Below are positions 51,132 to 58,622 of a DNA stretch of 64,000 bases, in pieces. The notes beneath the pieces were generated by a model. It saw only the letters and a list, made by a program, of their open reading frames with translations, had not been told where the DNA came from and made no database searches. How positions within the stretch are numbered: position 1 is the stretch's first letter; every line of letters begins with the position of its first letter. The translations under genes were made by a program, and so were the position numbers. The stretch is taken from the NCBI GenBank assembly GCA_023264815.1, contig JAHFUZ010000015.1, forward strand, positions 32,049 to 96,048. Reading direction: 5' to 3'. The stretch is from Arthrobacter sp. Lineage in GTDB: Bacteria; Actinomycetota; Actinomycetes; Actinomycetales; Micrococcaceae.

Positions 51132-52537
51132 CGTTTTCACACACAGACCACGGCACGGGCGAAGCAGCATGGGCTGCCAGCGGGCTGGCAGGGCTGGCTG
51201 CGCTGCCCCTGTCACCACAGGAACTGGGTGCCATGCGGTTTGTGGTGCTGGCCGCCCATCCGGATGATGAGTCGCTTGGCGCTGGCGGCCTCCTGGCACT
51301 GCTGGCTTCAGCTGGCGCCGACGTCGAGGTGCTCCTGTGCACCGCCGGGGAGGGCTCGCACCCGGACTCCGCCACCACCACCCCGGCCCGGCTGGGAGCC
51401 GTCCGGAGGAAGGAATTCGGGGCCGCAATGGAGCTGCTGGGGCTGGCCGGACGCTGGCAGTTCCTCGGACTGCCGGATGGCGGCCTGAACGAACGCCTGC
51501 CGGAAATGTGCACGCTGCTGCGTGAGGCCATCGCCCGGCGCCCCGGCCCGCCGCAGCAGGTCGCGCTGGTGGCACCGTACCGCGCCGATGGCCATGCAGA
51601 CCACGACGCGCTGGGTACCGCGGCGGCCAGCATCGCCCGGGAGGCCGGGCATGCCTTGCTGGAGTACCCCATCTGGTACTGGCTGTGGGCGTCGCCGGAG
51701 GATCCCGCCTGGCAGTCCTGGGTGCGGCTTCCCCTGGACCGAAACCACCAGGCAGCCAAGCGGGCCGCACTGGAACTCCATACCAGCCAGATCCGTCCCC
51801 TGTCTGCCCTGGCCGGGGACGGGGCGCTGCTCGGCGAAGAGTTCCTGGAACATTTCCATCGCCCCTTCGAGACGTTTGCGTGGACCCGCCCGGGCCCGGC
51901 GGAGGCTGTCGCCGGCGAGTCAGCGGCCCGGCCTGCGCCGCACACCAGCGTTGACGCGCAAAGGATCTTTGATGCCGTGCACTCACAGTCCGAGGACCCG
52001 TGGCAGTACACCACCAGCTGGTATGAGCGCCGGAAGCGCCTGCTGACCCTCGCTGCGCTGCCCCGGGAAACGTACCGGTCAGGCCTCGAAATTGGGTGCT
52101 CCATCGGCACGCTGACCGCCGACCTCGCCGGCAGGTGCACCCGCCTCCTGGCGGTCGACGCCAGCAGCACCGCGCTGGAACTTGCCGCAGTGCGCGTCGC
52201 ACCGTTCCCGGGAGTCTCCACCCGGCAGGTCACCGTCCCGCACGAGTGGCCGGACGGCGGCTACGACCTGGTGGTGGTCTCAGAGGTGGGGTATTACCTC
52301 TCGTCCCCGGAGCTTGGGCACCTGCTGGAGCGCATTCAGGCATCCATGGCGCCTGGCGGCACGCTGCTGCTGTGCCACTGGCGGCACCCGGTTTCCGGCT
52401 GGGAGCTCGACGGCGACTCGGTCCACGCGCTGGCCCGGAACCGGCTGCGCTGGCGCACCGCAGGGCTGTACCAGGAGCGCGATTTTGTGCTGGAAACGCT
52501 GGTGTCCCCTGCTGATGCCGGAAATTCGGGGGCCTGA
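51128..52537 (+). CDS. Fused PIG-L deacetylase and NodS-like SAM methyltransferase
   Basis: 469-aa two-domain protein starting at GTG 51128 (GTG 51125 also in frame), overlapping the preceding gene by 4 nt. Residues 1-275 are a PIG-L/LmbE zinc deacetylase: LAAHPDDESLGAGG holds the metal-binding His44-Asp47 motif, and GHADHDALG the third His near 159. Residues 280-469 are a class I methyltransferase of the NodS kind: YERRKRLLTLAALPRETYRS, GLEIGCSIGTLTADLAG (SAM loop), LLAVDASSTALE, YDLVVVSEVGYYLSSPELGH. PIG-L enzymes remove N-acetyl groups from GlcNAc units; NodS N-methylates the exposed amine in rhizobial Nod factors. The fusion suggests sequential deacetylation and methylation of one sugar. 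Confidence 0.9.
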   Translation: MTFSHTDHGTGEAAWAASGLAGLAALPLSPQELGAMRFVVLAAHPDDESLGAGGLLALLASAGADVEVLLCTAGEGSHPDSATTTPARLGAVRRKEFGAAMELLGLAGRWQFLGLPDGGLNERLPEMCTLLREAIARRPGPPQQVALVAPYRADGHADHDALGTAAASIAREAGHALLEYPIWYWLWASPEDPAWQSWVRLPLDRNHQAAKRAALELHTSQIRPLSALAGDGALLGEEFLEHFHRPFETFAWTRPGPAEAVAGESAARPAPHTSVDAQRIFDAVHSQSEDPWQYTTSWYERRKRLLTLAALPRETYRSGLEIGCSIGTLTADLAGRCTRLLAVDASSTALELAAVRVAPFPGVSTRQVTVPHEWPDGGYDLVVVSEVGYYLSSPELGHLLERIQASMAPGGTLLLCHWRHPVSGWELDGDSVHALARNRLRWRTAGLYQERDFVLETLVSPADAGNSGA

Positions 52538-52538
52538 C

Positions 52539-53285
52539 GTGGACCGCATCAGGCAGATGGCCGTGGTGATTCCGGTCCACAACGAGGTACAGCTCCTTCC
52601 GAGGGCCCTCGGTGCCGTGCGCACCGCGGCCGACGCCCTGCAGGCATACCGGCCGAACACGGCCGTGTCCATCCTCGTGGTGCTCGATAGCTGTACGGAT
52701 GGTTCCGCGGACGTCGTATCGCACCTGGCCGCGGTAGACCGCCGCATCAGTTCCTTGCAGGTAACGTTCCGCAGCGTCGGGGGGAGCCGGCGGGCAGGCA
52801 ACCGTGCTGTGCTGCTGGCAAGCAACGAAAAGGGCCTGCCGTACGCTTCGCCGGAATTCTGGCTGGCAAATACGGACGCCGATTCCTCGGTGCCCGAAAA
52901 CTGGCTGTTACGGCAGTCGGAACTGGCCGGCCGCGGGGCGGATGCAGTCCTGGGAACTGTGGAACCTGACCCGGAAGGCATGGAGGGCGAGCTCCTGAGG
53001 CGCTGGCACGCCCGGCACCAACTGGGGGAGAACCATGCCCACGTGCATGGCGCCAACCTGGGAGTACGGGCTTCCGCCTACGTGCTGGCGGGAGGGTTTC
53101 CCCGCGTCCGCTCGCACGAGGACCGGGCGTTGGTGGAGCGGCTTCGTCAGAACGGGGCCGCAGTCTGGTCCACGGACACCATCCGGGTCCGGACTTCGGG
53201 ACGGACCGACGCCCGGGCGCCACAGGGGTTCGGCGCCTATCTGCTGTCACTCACGCGCGAACCAGCGGCGGCGCTGAAGAGCTGA
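52539..53285 (+). CDS. Family 2 glycosyltransferase
   Basis: 248-aa GT2 enzyme starting at GTG 52539, two bases after the preceding stop, with GGGGG upstream; ATG 52557 is an alternative. AVVIPVHNEVQLLPRAL opens the GT-A fold, LVVLDSCTDGSADV follows, and ANTDADSSVPENWL carries the metal-binding DxD near residues 113-115. HEDRALVERLRQNGA is the ED general-base motif. No membrane segments, so it acts in the cytosol or at the membrane surface. Third gene of the cassette; likely builds or extends the sugar that the PIG-L/NodS-like protein modifies. Confidence 0.9.
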   Translation: MDRIRQMAVVIPVHNEVQLLPRALGAVRTAADALQAYRPNTAVSILVVLDSCTDGSADVVSHLAAVDRRISSLQVTFRSVGGSRRAGNRAVLLASNEKGLPYASPEFWLANTDADSSVPENWLLRQSELAGRGADAVLGTVEPDPEGMEGELLRRWHARHQLGENHAHVHGANLGVRASAYVLAGGFPRVRSHEDRALVERLRQNGAAVWSTDTIRVRTSGRTDARAPQGFGAYLLSLTREPAAALKS

Positions 53286-53358
53286 CCGGGAGCAGGTGCA
53301 ATAGATCCACCGGCACGCTGCGCAGTAAATTCGGGGGGCCGACGACGACTGGGGGGAC

Positions 53359-53427
53359 TGGCCTCGGTCTCAGAAGAGGCCACCTCGCCGCCGACCCCGT
53401 CTCACCCCGGCCCACTGGCAGGCCGGG
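53359..53427. terminator. Two short hairpins between convergent operons
   Basis: TGGCCTC/GAGGCCA (53359-53365 with 53376-53382) and CCCGGCC/GGCCGGG (53406-53412 with 53421-53427). They fill the 190-bp gap between the glycosyltransferase end and the YihY gene end, and are probably terminators for both directions. No other feature seen there. Confidence 0.5.
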
Positions 53428-53476
53428 AAACTCACAGGATCTACAACACAATTTTCTCCCATCCTGGAGGTCCTGC

Positions 53477-54622
53477 CTAGTCCCGGCCCTTCCCGCGATG
53501 CCGTACGCCGGTTTGAGCCTGGGGTCCGTCCTGGCCGTCGCCGTCGGCGTCCTGTCCGTTCTCCGCGCTGGACTTCTCGCGCAGTTCGCGGCCGTGCCGG
53601 ATGTCTTCCTCTTCCTGCTTCTGCAGCTTCTCGCTCTTCTTGGTATCCCGCGGCGGCAGCTGGATGGTTTCCTCAGCCTCAATACCGGCCTGGAGCTGCC
53701 GTCCTCGTTCCATCTCGGCGTCGAATTCGGCTCCAAAAAGCAGGGACATGTTCAGGATCCACAGCCACAGCAGCGCGACGATCACACCGCCGATTGCGCC
53801 GTAGGTCTTGTTGTAGCTGCTGAAGTTGGCCACGTAGAAGCCGAAGGCCAGCGAGGCCAGCAGGAACACCGCCAAGGCAATGGCAGAGCCCATGCTCATC
53901 CAGCGGAATTTCGGCTGCTTCACGTTCGGGGTGGCGTAGTAGAGGATGGCGATCGCCACGATGATCAGCACGAGCATCACCGGCCACTTGGCGATGTTCC
54001 AGACGGTCACGAAGGCACCGCCCAGGCCGATCAGGCTTCCGACGGATTCTGCCACGGGGCCGCTCAGCACGAGCATCGCCGCGATGACAACGACGATCAG
54101 CAAATTGACGATGGTGACGCTGAGCATGGTGCCGCGCAGCTTCACGAAGGGGCGGCCCTCATCGATTTCGTAGACCCGGTTCATGGCCCGGCCGAAGGCT
54201 CCGACGTAACCGGAGGCGGACCAGAGAGCGGTGAGGAGGCCGAGGACCAGCGTCAGGCCGGCAGCCGAGGAGCTGGCAAGGTCCTGGACCACCGGGCGGA
54301 TCGTGTCCAGGGTCTGGCCCGGAGCGAAGCCCTGGACGATGTCGAGCAGGGCGGAGGTGGTCTTTTGTGGGTCCCCGAAGATGCCGAGGAGGGATACGAG
54401 CGCCAATAGTGCCGGGAAGATCGAAAGGACTGAGTAGTAGGTCAGTGCCGCTGCCAGGTCCGGGCACTGGTCCTTGGTGAACTCCCGAAAGGTCTTTTTG
54501 GCGATGTACTTCCACGACGGTTTGGTGACGTCGGTGGGGCTGTCCGGCCTCCGGGAATCGTCGGGCGCCGGGGCCTGGCCGGCTTTGGCCGTGCTGGTTT
54601 CGGCGGAATCGTGAGCGGTCAT
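53477..54622 (-). CDS. YihY/BrkB family inner-membrane protein
   Basis: 381-aa protein with six hydrophobic helices. The family signatures are FREFTKDQCPDLAAALTYYS, LTALWSASGYVGAFGRAMNR, and YGAIGGVIVALLWLWILNMS followed by LLFGAEFDAEMERGR. The polar N-terminus (about 35 residues) and highly charged C-terminus (about 75 residues) are cytosolic. Formerly called ribonuclease BN or BrkB; the family's transport or envelope role is unresolved. It sits after a hairpin downstream of the DUF3618 operon on the same strand, so it may be read by read-through. Confidence 0.92.
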   Translation of the reverse strand: MTAHDSAETSTAKAGQAPAPDDSRRPDSPTDVTKPSWKYIAKKTFREFTKDQCPDLAAALTYYSVLSIFPALLALVSLLGIFGDPQKTTSALLDIVQGFAPGQTLDTIRPVVQDLASSSAAGLTLVLGLLTALWSASGYVGAFGRAMNRVYEIDEGRPFVKLRGTMLSVTIVNLLIVVVIAAMLVLSGPVAESVGSLIGLGGAFVTVWNIAKWPVMLVLIIVAIAILYYATPNVKQPKFRWMSMGSAIALAVFLLASLAFGFYVANFSSYNKTYGAIGGVIVALLWLWILNMSLLFGAEFDAEMERGRQLQAGIEAEETIQLPPRDTKKSEKLQKQEEEDIRHGRELREKSSAENGQDADGDGQDGPQAQTGVRHRGKGRD

Positions 54623-54650
54623 GGAGGTGTCCTCCCGGGTTGGTAATGGG

Positions 54651-54685
54651 CAGGCCGGCCCTCCCGTGAACGGGGGACCGGCCTG
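54651..54685 (-). terminator. Hairpin after the DUF3618 operon
   Basis: CAGGCCGG (54651-54658) pairs with CCGGCCTG (54678-54685), and CTCCC/GGGGG add an inner stem. It lies between the DUF3618 stop (54720) and the YihY start (54622); no long T-run, so termination may be partial. Confidence 0.55.
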
Positions 54686-54719
54686 ACTGGTATTGCTGCG
54701 CGCGGGGTATTAGCGCCGG

Positions 54720-55262
54720 TCACGTGTTTTGGACGTTGTCCTTGGCGTCGGTGGCGGTGGCCTTGACGTTTTCCATGGCTTCGCGGGCTGGTTCCTTGAG
54801 GCCTTCGGCCATGTCTTTGGCCGCCTCGGTCAGCTGGGTGGTCATGGGTTCGGCGGCGGTTTTGAGCGCGTCGGCTGCTTCGCGCTCCTTTTCGCTGGCG
54901 GGGATCAGTGACGACAGGAGAAGTCCTGCGCCGAACGCGATCAGGCCAGCGGCCAGCGGATTCCCCTGCGTTTTGGCCTTGACCTGGTGCGGGGCATCAC
55001 CGATCGCGGCGCCGGCGTCGTGGAATGCGTTGCCCGCGCTGTCAGTGCGGGCGTGGGCGCCGCTGTGGACGCGGTGGGTGACGTCGTCGGCTGTTCCCAT
55101 GACTTTCTCCTTCACTCCGAACACGGCATCGCGGACTTTGTCGGTTTGGCGGTGGACGATGTTGGACGGAGTGACTTTGTCTGCCACGGCGTCCACGTTG
55201 GTGCCCAAACGGGCGCGGGTTGCTTCGATGTCTGAACGGATTGCGTCGGGGTTATCGCTCAT
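54720..55262 (-). CDS. DUF3618 domain protein
   Basis: 180-aa protein. Residues 4-45 match DUF3618 (AIRSDIEATRARLGTNVDAV, ADKVTPSNIVHRQ). A hydrophobic helix lies near residue 105 (PLAAGLIAFGAGLLLSSLIP), and amphipathic alanine/lysine-rich, apolipoprotein-like helices follow to the C-terminus. DUF3618 proteins accompany holin-X proteins in Actinobacteria; they are probably membrane-associated stress proteins. Overlaps the holin-X gene by four bases (ATGA). Confidence 0.9.
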   Translation of the reverse strand: MSDNPDAIRSDIEATRARLGTNVDAVADKVTPSNIVHRQTDKVRDAVFGVKEKVMGTADDVTHRVHSGAHARTDSAGNAFHDAGAAIGDAPHQVKAKTQGNPLAAGLIAFGAGLLLSSLIPASEKEREAADALKTAAEPMTTQLTEAAKDMAEGLKEPAREAMENVKATATDAKDNVQNT

Positions 55263-55693
55263 CGTCTTACCTCACCGGGTTTTAGGGTTGGGGGGATCTT
55301 CTGGAGTGTTTCGGTGGTTTGGGGCAGGCCCTTGACCGTTTTGAGTTCCCTGCGGCCGATGGAGGCCAGGACCGCGGCGATGATGCCCCAAATTATGGCG
55401 ACGACGACGGCGGACCATCCCAGCCCCATGAGCCCGCCCAGGGCGTACCACAGGGCGATCGAGAGGAACAGCAGGACGAAGTGCCCGGCGACGCCGGCGC
55501 CGGCGAGCATGCCGCTGCCTTTGCCCGCTTTGGCGGCTGACTCTTTGAGTTCGGCCTTGGCCAGCTCCAGTTCCTGGCGCATGAGGGTGGACAGGTCTCG
55601 CGTCACCTCGCCGATCAGGTCGCCCAAGGACGTGTTGTCAGCCTTCACGTGCGCCGCCGACGGGGGAGACTCAGGTATCTGGCTGCTCATCAC
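55259..55693 (-). CDS. Phage-holin-family (actinobacterial holin-X) protein
   Basis: 144-aa protein with SLGDLIGEVTRDLSTLMRQE and a soluble helix (ELAKAELKESAAKAGKGSGM), then two hydrophobic helices (GHFVLLFLSIALWYALGGLM, WSAVVVAIIWGIIAAVLA). Despite the name this is a chromosomal holin-X, not a phage gene: no phage genes surround it. Overlaps both neighbours by four bases, so the three proteins are probably made in fixed ratio. Confidence 0.9.
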   Translation of the reverse strand: MMSSQIPESPPSAAHVKADNTSLGDLIGEVTRDLSTLMRQELELAKAELKESAAKAGKGSGMLAGAGVAGHFVLLFLSIALWYALGGLMGLGWSAVVVAIIWGIIAAVLASIGRRELKTVKGLPQTTETLQKIPPTLKPGEVRR

Positions 55694-56760
55694 AACCTGC
55701 CAGTCTGGCCATCGGCGGAGCGGTCCCGGGTCAGCGGGTCGTTGGCCATGGGATCGTCGGCCAGCTCCCGCTCCCGCAGGGGATCGTCAGCGAGGCGGTT
55801 CTCAGGCCACGGCTCTTCCGCGAGCCGGGGGCTGTCCAGTGGACTGGCGGCGCGGGAAGGGTCACCGTAGCTGCTTCCCGGTGCGCCGCCGTCGAACCCT
55901 GCCGTGGTGGTTGCCGGGCCGGGCAGCCCTACCGGCGGGGGCGGAACAGCGCCACCGGCCGCCGGTGTGTAGCCGCCCGGGCCCGCGCCGTGTTGACCGG
56001 TTCCGTCGTATTGACCGGCGCTGCCGGCATATTGGTTACCGGTGCCGTTTTGGTCGGTCGCATCGTATTGGCCGCCGGCCCCGCTGGCGGCCGTTGATTC
56101 CGGCGCTCCAGCGCCCAGGCTGCGGGTGAGCCGCCCGGCGAGGACTCCGGCGCCGGCGGCCAGGAGCAGGAACGTCCCGGGCCGCTGCCGCGCGAAGCTC
56201 TTGACTTCATTCAGGAGGGATCCGGGATCGCGCCCGTCGAGCCAGGTGGCAACGTCTGAGGACCGTTCGGCGGCCTGACGGACCAGGTCCGAGGCCACAC
56301 CGGGCTGGTTTGAGGCCTGAGCCATGGCATGCAGTTCGTCTGAAACGGACCGCAGGCCGTTGGCCACCTTCTGCTGCTGCGCTCCGGCCTGCTCGGTGAG
56401 GTCGCTGCGGGCCTGGTAAAGCAGGTCCTTGGCATTTGCTTTGGCCTCCGACGCGACGTGGGCCGCCTCTGTTTTGGCGGTTTCAGCTAGGCGCTGGGCG
56501 GAGTCCGCCGCGGTCCGGGCAACGTCTGCGGCCTCATCCTTGGCGGCGTCAGTGCGGGACGAGCCAAGTCCATCAGACCTTTGCGGCACGGCGCTTGCAG
56601 GTGGGGGTGCGGTGGTGGGCGTAGCTGCGGCTCCTCCTGAGGCGGCCGAAGGGAAGGTACTGGCGCTGCGTTCCTGGGTGAAACCGGGATCTTCCGCCGA
56701 ACCTGGGTGGCCTGGAGGAGCTGTGTATAGCGCGTCTTCGGGACGTTGGTTCTCTGTCAT
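55690..56760 (-). CDS. Large low-complexity YtxH-like membrane protein
   Basis: 356-aa protein; ATG 56760 follows GAAAGAGAGA. Residues 1-75 are disordered. Residues 75-205 are an alanine-rich, apolipoprotein-like helix (DEAADVARTAADSAQRLAET, AHVASEAKANAKDLLYQARS). One membrane helix near 208 (GTFLLLAAGAGVLAGRLTRS) is followed by a Gly/Gln/Pro-rich tail with imperfect repeats (QYDATDQNG, QYAGSAG, QYDGTGQHG) and a terminal set of ADDPLRER/ADDPMAND/DPLTRDR units. First gene of the holin-X operon; a TAAGCATGCTTA-type palindrome precedes it. Function unknown. Confidence 0.8.
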   Translation of the reverse strand: MTENQRPEDALYTAPPGHPGSAEDPGFTQERSASTFPSAASGGAAATPTTAPPPASAVPQRSDGLGSSRTDAAKDEAADVARTAADSAQRLAETAKTEAAHVASEAKANAKDLLYQARSDLTEQAGAQQQKVANGLRSVSDELHAMAQASNQPGVASDLVRQAAERSSDVATWLDGRDPGSLLNEVKSFARQRPGTFLLLAAGAGVLAGRLTRSLGAGAPESTAASGAGGQYDATDQNGTGNQYAGSAGQYDGTGQHGAGPGGYTPAAGGAVPPPPVGLPGPATTTAGFDGGAPGSSYGDPSRAASPLDSPRLAEEPWPENRLADDPLRERELADDPMANDPLTRDRSADGQTGRL

Positions 56761-56819
56761 TTCGCTCTCTCTTTCCAAAGAAGGCCGGCTGCAGAACAAG
56801 AACCAGCCAAGGTTGCCGT

Positions 56820-56843
56820 AAAATAGTAAGCATGGTTACTAAT
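56820..56843 (-). promoter_or_regulatory. TAAGCATGCTTA-type palindrome, copy 4 (holin-X operon promoter)
   Basis: On the minus strand the core reads AGTAACCATGCTTACTATTT; TAACCATGCTTA matches 11 of 12 bases and TACTAT is the -10-like hexamer. It lies 60-84 bp upstream of the start at 56760. A second inverted pair, ATGAAAAG/CTTTTCAT, is centred near 56858 between this gene and the divergent 56965 gene. Confidence 0.6.
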
Positions 56844-56964
56844 GAAAAGTAAGTACCCTTTCTATTTTGCTTTTCATCAGAGGTAGCTCATATCAGCGGG
56901 CCCAAGGCGCCAGCCGGTTTGGCGGCGACGGCCCGGTCGCACTGCGCGGAAAGAGGTGGGTAGC

Positions 56965-57522
56965 TTGGATGTAGCACCGTGGGTTTGGGTGATCATTGGC
57001 ATTGTTGTAGTGGTCCTGCTGGTGGCGTACCTGGTGACGGGACAGCGCCGCCGGGCGATCGAACAGAAGCGCGAGGAGGCGAATCGCGAAAAGGCCGCCG
57101 AACTGCGCCGGAAGGCCGAGGAAGTGGAACTCGAGGCTCGTGAGACGGAGGCCCGGGCAAGCCGTGCCCGCGCTGATGCCGAGCAGGCCCAGGTTCAGGC
57201 TGCGCGTCTGAAGCAGGAAGCCGAACAGAAAGCCGGCGATGCACGATCCCTCCGGGACGATGTGGCCAGGCAAACAGAGAAGGCCAACGCAATCGACCCC
57301 GATGTTCACGTGGGCGATGGCACCGATGTGGGCCGGGACAGGAGGGTGGCCGGAGCCGGCGGCGCGGCTGGCGCCGAGCACGTGGGGCGCGATAGGGACG
57401 ACGGCCTGCAACGCGATGGCGGTCGTGACGGTACTGTCGAGGAAGAAGAGGCGGCCCGGGCAGAGGAACTGCGGAGCAGCCGCGAGCGCGCGCACCGGGA
57501 GGCGCCCCGCTCCGGTATTTAG
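56965..57522 (+). CDS. Membrane-anchored coiled-coil protein
   Basis: 185-aa protein. TTG 56965 has AGAGGTGG at good spacing; GTG 56956 is the alternative. One N-terminal membrane helix (APWVWVIIGIVVVVLLVAYL) is followed by a long highly charged coiled coil (residues 28-110, REEANREKAAELRRKAEEVE and AEQAQVQAARLKQEAEQK) and a Gly/Arg/Asp-rich tail. It resembles small actinobacterial membrane-tethered stalk proteins; divergent from the holin-X operon and perhaps co-regulated with it. Confidence 0.75.
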   Translation: MDVAPWVWVIIGIVVVVLLVAYLVTGQRRRAIEQKREEANREKAAELRRKAEEVELEARETEARASRARADAEQAQVQAARLKQEAEQKAGDARSLRDDVARQTEKANAIDPDVHVGDGTDVGRDRRVAGAGGAAGAEHVGRDRDDGLQRDGGRDGTVEEEEAARAEELRSSRERAHREAPRSGI

Positions 57523-57584
57523 CAGGTAATGCCGGCTGACTCCTGTCGGCGTCCCGACGTGCGGCGAACAACTAGTGTTGAAGA

Positions 57585-57608
57585 ATGACTGAAGCGGCAC
57601 ACGGGTAA
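57585..57608 (+). CDS. Possible 7-aa upstream ORF
   Basis: ATG 57585 opens MTEAAHG and stops at TAA 57606-57608, whose last A begins the ATG of the following gene (TAATG). The main gene has no visible ribosome site, so re-initiation from this mini-frame could drive it. The uORF's own site (GAAGA) is weak. Confidence 0.3.
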   Translation: MTEAAHG

Positions 57609-58549
57609 TGGCGAAACGCGGCACGTCAGGCGGCCGGAAAAACCAAGGCGCGACGACGGGTGTTGTGGAAGTGCCCAAGGGCACCCGCCCGGTCGGTCCT
57701 GTGGAGGGCGTGTACTACATCGATACCGGCGACTGTGAGCTGATCGCGGACCAGGACAACTCCACCGGCTGGCTGTTGAAGATCAACGGCGTCATGAGCT
57801 CCCACATCGACCTCGCCGATCCGCTCTTCCTCGATTTCGAGTACATGCGCTGGATGGCCACCCTGATCGAATCGCGCTGGCCGAAGCCGGCCGCAGGAGC
57901 GGCCAAGGGCGGTACGCCCGCGCCCGGCCACAAGCTGCGTGGCCTGCACCTGGGTGGCGGCGCCTGTTCCCTGGCCCGCTATTTCCACGCCGCCTACCCG
58001 GATGCGCGACAGGTGGTGGTGGAGCTCGACGGCAAGCTGGCCGAGTATGTCCGGGGATGGTTCGACCTTCCCAAAGCGCCGCTGCTCCGGATCCGCGTGG
58101 GCGAGGCCCGCGAAGTCACTGAGACGCTCACAGCGGATACCCGCGATTTCATCATCCGGGACGTCTTCGCCGGTTCCCTGACCCCAAGGCCGCTCACCAC
58201 CGCCGAGTTCACCGAGCACATCAAACGCGTGCTGGCCCCCGGCGGCATCTATGTGGTCAACTCCGGCGATGCGCCGGACCTCAAGAACGCCCGCGAGGAC
58301 GCCGCCACCATCGCGGCCGCGTTCGAACACACCCTCATCATCGCCGATCCCGCCATGCTCAAGGGCCGCCGCTACGGGAACATGGTGATGGCCGGCAGCG
58401 ATGCCCCGCTCGACGGCGATCCCCAGTTGGCCCGCCGGCTCCTGGGCGGCGCCGTCCCCGCGCACATTTGGGACGATGCCCGGGTGCGCGCCTTCGCCAC
58501 CGGCTCCCCGGTCCGGCACGACCCGCCGGGAACCTCGATTGCTCCGTAG
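57608..58549 (+). CDS. Spermidine-synthase-like protein
   Basis: 313-aa protein of the polyamine-aminopropyltransferase fold. VYYIDTGDCELIADQDNSTG opens the beta-domain; RGLHLGGGACSLARYF is the cofactor loop (GGG), VVVELDGKLAEYVR the acidic SAM-ribose motif, and FIIRDVFAGSLTPRPLTTAE the region of the catalytic Asp. In this stand-alone subgroup the polyamine-binding residues are not conserved, so methyl or aminopropyl transfer to another substrate is possible. The N-terminus is basic and glycine-rich. Confidence 0.82.
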   Translation: MAKRGTSGGRKNQGATTGVVEVPKGTRPVGPVEGVYYIDTGDCELIADQDNSTGWLLKINGVMSSHIDLADPLFLDFEYMRWMATLIESRWPKPAAGAAKGGTPAPGHKLRGLHLGGGACSLARYFHAAYPDARQVVVELDGKLAEYVRGWFDLPKAPLLRIRVGEAREVTETLTADTRDFIIRDVFAGSLTPRPLTTAEFTEHIKRVLAPGGIYVVNSGDAPDLKNAREDAATIAAAFEHTLIIADPAMLKGRRYGNMVMAGSDAPLDGDPQLARRLLGGAVPAHIWDDARVRAFATGSPVRHDPPGTSIAP

Positions 58550-58622
58550 CCGCCGTTTTGGGGCGTGAAAACGGCAGTTACGTGGGCCCCGCCCGGAGGG
58601 TTCCCTGGCCGAGCTTGCGAGG

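Noticed and set aside
50223..52202. Long minus-strand frames across the cassette
   Set aside because: Arg/Pro-rich shadows; the plus-strand proteins carry complete catalytic motifs.
51128..53285. Mycothiol biosynthesis (MshA/MshB) as an explanation of the PIG-L and glycosyltransferase genes
   Set aside because: MshA is a GT4-type enzyme and MshB has no fused methyltransferase; here the transferase is GT2-like and MshC/MshD are absent.
55259..55693. Prophage signalled by a holin-family gene
   Set aside because: No integrase, capsid, endolysin or att-like repeats nearby; holin-X proteins are ordinary chromosomal genes in Actinobacteria.
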